Part shown: positions 61,987-64,000 of the stretch, piece after piece
How the letters are laid out: every line of letters starts with the position of its first letter
Position numbering within the stretch: the first letter of the stretch is position 1
Source: an uncultured Lachnospiraceae bacterium
GTDB lineage: Bacteria; Bacillota; Clostridia; Lachnospirales; Lachnospiraceae
DNA: 64,000 nt
NCBI GenBank assembly: GCA_910579275.1
Contig: CAJTTO010000001.1
Location: 62,001 to 126,000 of the forward strand
Reading direction: 5' to 3'
Position numbers and translations under genes: made by a program
The notes under the pieces: generated by a model
Databases searched by the model: none
Told to the model about the DNA's origin: nothing
What the model saw: only the letters and a program-made list of their open reading frames with translations

Positions 61987-62931
61987 ATGAAAAAAGTTTT
62001 TATTGACGGAAGTGAAGGAACAACAGGACTGCGCATTTTTGAGCGGTTCGAGGGAAGGGATGACATAGAAATCCTAAAGATTCCTTCGGAGCTGCGCAAG
62101 GATCCGGCAGAAATCAAAAAATATATCAACGCGTCGGATATCACATTCCTCTGCCTGCCGGACGCGGCGGCGCGGGAGGCGGTGGCGATGGTTGAGAATG
62201 ACAATACCATTATCATTGACACATCGACAGCGCACCGCACGGAAGCAGGGTGGGCATATGGTTATCCGGAGCTTTCCAAGGCGCACCGCGACGCAATCCG
62301 CTCCGGAAAACGCATAGCGGTTCCGGGCTGCTATGCGACCGGATTTATCACGATTGCCTATCCCATGATTGCGGAGGGAATCCTGCCGAAAGACTATCCG
62401 GTGGCGGCATTTGCCATGTCGGGCTACAGCGGGGCAGGCAAGAAAACGATTGCTGTGTACGAGGCGGACGAACGCGACAAGGAGCTTGACGCGCCGCGGG
62501 AGTATGCGCTGAACCAGAACCACAAACACTTGAAAGAAATGCAGGCGGTCACGGGGCTTGACAAAATGCCGTTGTTCTCGCCGCTTATCTGCGACTATTA
62601 CAGCGGTATGGTGGTGACGTTGCAATTTTACACAAGTTTGTTAAAGGATAAGCCGGCGCCGGAGATGGTGCAGGCGATGTTTGCAAAATATTTTGAAGGG
62701 GAGCCGTTCGTGAAGGTGATGCCGTTTGGCAAGGAAGCCGATTACAATGGTTTTTTGGCTGGGAATACATGTTCCGGATGGGACGGCATTGAGCTGTATG
62801 TGACGGGAAATGAGGACAGGCTTCTCGTCAGCACACGCTTTGACAATCTCGGAAAAGGGGCATCGGGCGCGGCAGTGCAGTGCCTTAATATTATACTTGG
62901 CTGTGAGGAAAGCAAAGGGCTGGTCGTGTAA
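61987..62931 (+). CDS. argC: N-acetyl-gamma-glutamyl-phosphate reductase (short type 2)
   Basis: ArgC reduces N-acetylglutamyl phosphate with NADPH. At 314 residues it is the short type 2 form rather than the ~345-residue type 1. Landmarks are FIDGSEGTTGLRIFERF, FLCLPDAAAREA, the catalytic Cys115 in VPGCYATGF and AMSGYSGAGKK. AGGAG precedes the ATG. It is the missing step of the argJBD operon, placed 6 kb away with its own promoter. Confidence 0.95.
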   Translation: MKKVFIDGSEGTTGLRIFERFEGRDDIEILKIPSELRKDPAEIKKYINASDITFLCLPDAAAREAVAMVENDNTIIIDTSTAHRTEAGWAYGYPELSKAHRDAIRSGKRIAVPGCYATGFITIAYPMIAEGILPKDYPVAAFAMSGYSGAGKKTIAVYEADERDKELDAPREYALNQNHKHLKEMQAVTGLDKMPLFSPLICDYYSGMVVTLQFYTSLLKDKPAPEMVQAMFAKYFEGEPFVKVMPFGKEADYNGFLAGNTCSGWDGIELYVTGNEDRLLVSTRFDNLGKGASGAAVQCLNIILGCEESKGLVV

Positions 62932-62977
62932 AAAAATTGCATGACGGCTGATTGACAGCATGGAGGAAAGGTATCAT

Positions 62978-64000
62978 ATGACACAGTTACCACAGGATTT
63001 TATGTGTAGAATGCAGGATATGCTAAGGGAGGCGTATCCTGCTTTCCTGCGTAGTTACGAGGATGAAAAGGCGCAGGCGCTGCGCGTGAACGCATTAAAA
63101 GGAACAAAAGAGGAATTTTTGGCTAAAGCGGATTTTGGCAGTCTAAGAGAGGTTGCGTGGGAGAAGAACGGACTGTATTATACAGAAACCAGCGACTGTG
63201 CACCCGGAAAGCACCCATTTCACGAAGCAGGGGTGTATTACATACAGGAACCAAGCGCGATGGCGCCTGCCGTGTATCTGGAAGCGCAGCCGGGCGAGCA
63301 TGTCCTTGATTTGTGCGCGGCACCGGGCGGAAAGACGACACAGATAGCTTCCTATATGCAGAATCAGGGGATTCTAGTCTGCAACGAGATTCACGCGGCA
63401 CGAGCAAAAATACTCTCGGAAAATGTGGAGCGCATGGGAATCCGCAATGCCCTAGTAACCAATGAGACGCCCCGGCGTCTGGCAGAGATATTTGACGGAT
63501 ATTTTGACCGCATTTTGGTGGATGCGCCCTGCTCCGGTGAGGGAATGTTTCGGAAGAACGAGGAGGCGCGCGGCGAGTGGAGTCTCGCGAATGTGCAGCT
63601 CTGTGCGGACAGACAAGATGAGATTCTTGACTGTGCGGACAGGATGCTGCGCCCCGGCGGACGGCTGGTGTACGCGACCTGTACGTTTGCGCCTGCCGAG
63701 AATGAGGGGAGCATTGCGCGGTTTCTGGAACGTCATTCGGAATACCGGATTTTGGAAGTAAAAAAATATGACGGAATGTCAGCGGGTGTTCCGGAGTGGG
63801 CGTATTATGAAGCAGACGGTTCCGGCGGCGGTAGGGCGGCAGGGCATGAAACGGACGGCACTGCCAGACCTTGCGCGGACAGGGCGGAAAACAGCCGAAC
63901 CGCCTTCGGGCACACAGTACGGTTGTTTCCGCATCTGGTTCAGGGAGAGGGTCATTATCTTGCGGTACTCCAAAAACACGGAGAGAATCCGGCGGGATAT
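62978..64000 (+). CDS. RNA 5-methylcytosine methyltransferase, NOL1/NOP2/Sun (RsmF-like), cut by window end
   Basis: The frame from ATG 62978 (GGAGG 6 bases upstream) stays open to the window end, 341 residues so far. The SAM motif LDLCAAPGGKTTQ, the catalytic DAPCSGEGMFRK and YATCTFAPAENEG with the second Cys are all present, as is the N-terminal RVNALK. It methylates cytosine in rRNA (RsmF/YebU-like in this form with a GEGMF tail). A C-terminal domain continues out of the window. It follows argC by 46 bases. Confidence 0.93.
   Translation, partial: MTQLPQDFMCRMQDMLREAYPAFLRSYEDEKAQALRVNALKGTKEEFLAKADFGSLREVAWEKNGLYYTETSDCAPGKHPFHEAGVYYIQEPSAMAPAVYLEAQPGEHVLDLCAAPGGKTTQIASYMQNQGILVCNEIHAARAKILSENVERMGIRNALVTNETPRRLAEIFDGYFDRILVDAPCSGEGMFRKNEEARGEWSLANVQLCADRQDEILDCADRMLRPGGRLVYATCTFAPAENEGSIARFLERHSEYRILEVKKYDGMSAGVPEWAYYEADGSGGGRAAGHETDGTARPCADRAENSRTAFGHTVRLFPHLVQGEGHYLAVLQKHGENPAGY

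Overview
The window looks like chromosome of an anaerobic Gram-positive Clostridia, most likely Lachnospiraceae. The evidence is strong AGGAGG-type ribosome sites, LytR-CpsA-Psr and undecaprenyl-phosphate sugar transferase genes, SpoVA-family proteins, an HrcA/CIRCE site, ArgR boxes, YesN/LytS and AgrC/AgrA-like two-component pairs, and protein families common in that group (DUF4037/DUF4125, DUF4179). I see no phage, plasmid, transposase, rRNA or CRISPR. About 90% of the window is coding, mostly on the + strand.

Region by region. 1-5.9 kb: end of a cell-surface polysaccharide cluster (three family 2 glycosyltransferases, a priming glycosyl-phosphate transferase, an LCP ligase). 5.9-16.7 kb: glmS, an HtrA protease, a variant ClpX, a YitT-like membrane protein, a methyltransferase, a TPR-DUF4037-DUF4125 fusion and trpS. 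17-21.3 kb: a three-component sugar sensor (LytS-type kinase, membrane-anchored sugar-binding protein, YesN regulator). 21.5-27.5 kb: a GntR/LacI hybrid repressor, then an AgrC/AgrA-like pair followed by a receiver-alarmone synthetase fusion and a lipoprotein hydrolase. 27.5-33 kb: a MATE exporter and a 1284-residue surface protein (transglutaminase, Ig-like, beta-helix). 33-38.2 kb: a BlaR1/BlaI pair with its operator, CIRCE-controlled Hsp20, a YunG-like protein and a lipoprotein polysaccharide deacetylase. 38.6-43.5 kb: a complete YtfQ/YtfR/YtfT/YjfF-type sugar ABC transporter. Its binding protein closely resembles the anchored sensor at 18.6 kb, so the three-component system probably controls it. 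43.6-50.2 kb: spoVAD and spoVAE separated by other genes, a small protein behind a SigD-like promoter, RidA, shikimate kinase, DegV and a LytTR regulator. 50.3-56 kb: arginine synthesis (argG divergent from GNAT-argJ-argB-argD, with two ArgR boxes between them). argC stands apart at 62 kb. 56-64 kb: an anchored solute-binding protein, a DMT transporter, a chemoreceptor, tRNA-Ser(CGA), an ECF sigma/anti-sigma pair, argC and a truncated RNA cytosine methyltransferase.

The most notable items are: (1) the receiver-(p)ppGpp synthetase fusion behind an AgrC/AgrA-like pair; (2) the likely sensor-transporter pairing for a hexose or furanose sugar; (3) two families of small inverted-repeat elements, one with 7-bp flanking direct repeats in both copies; (4) a hairpin-rich leader with ArgR boxes ahead of the arginine operon. 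All functions are inferred from the sequence and from knowledge of the families; no database search was run.
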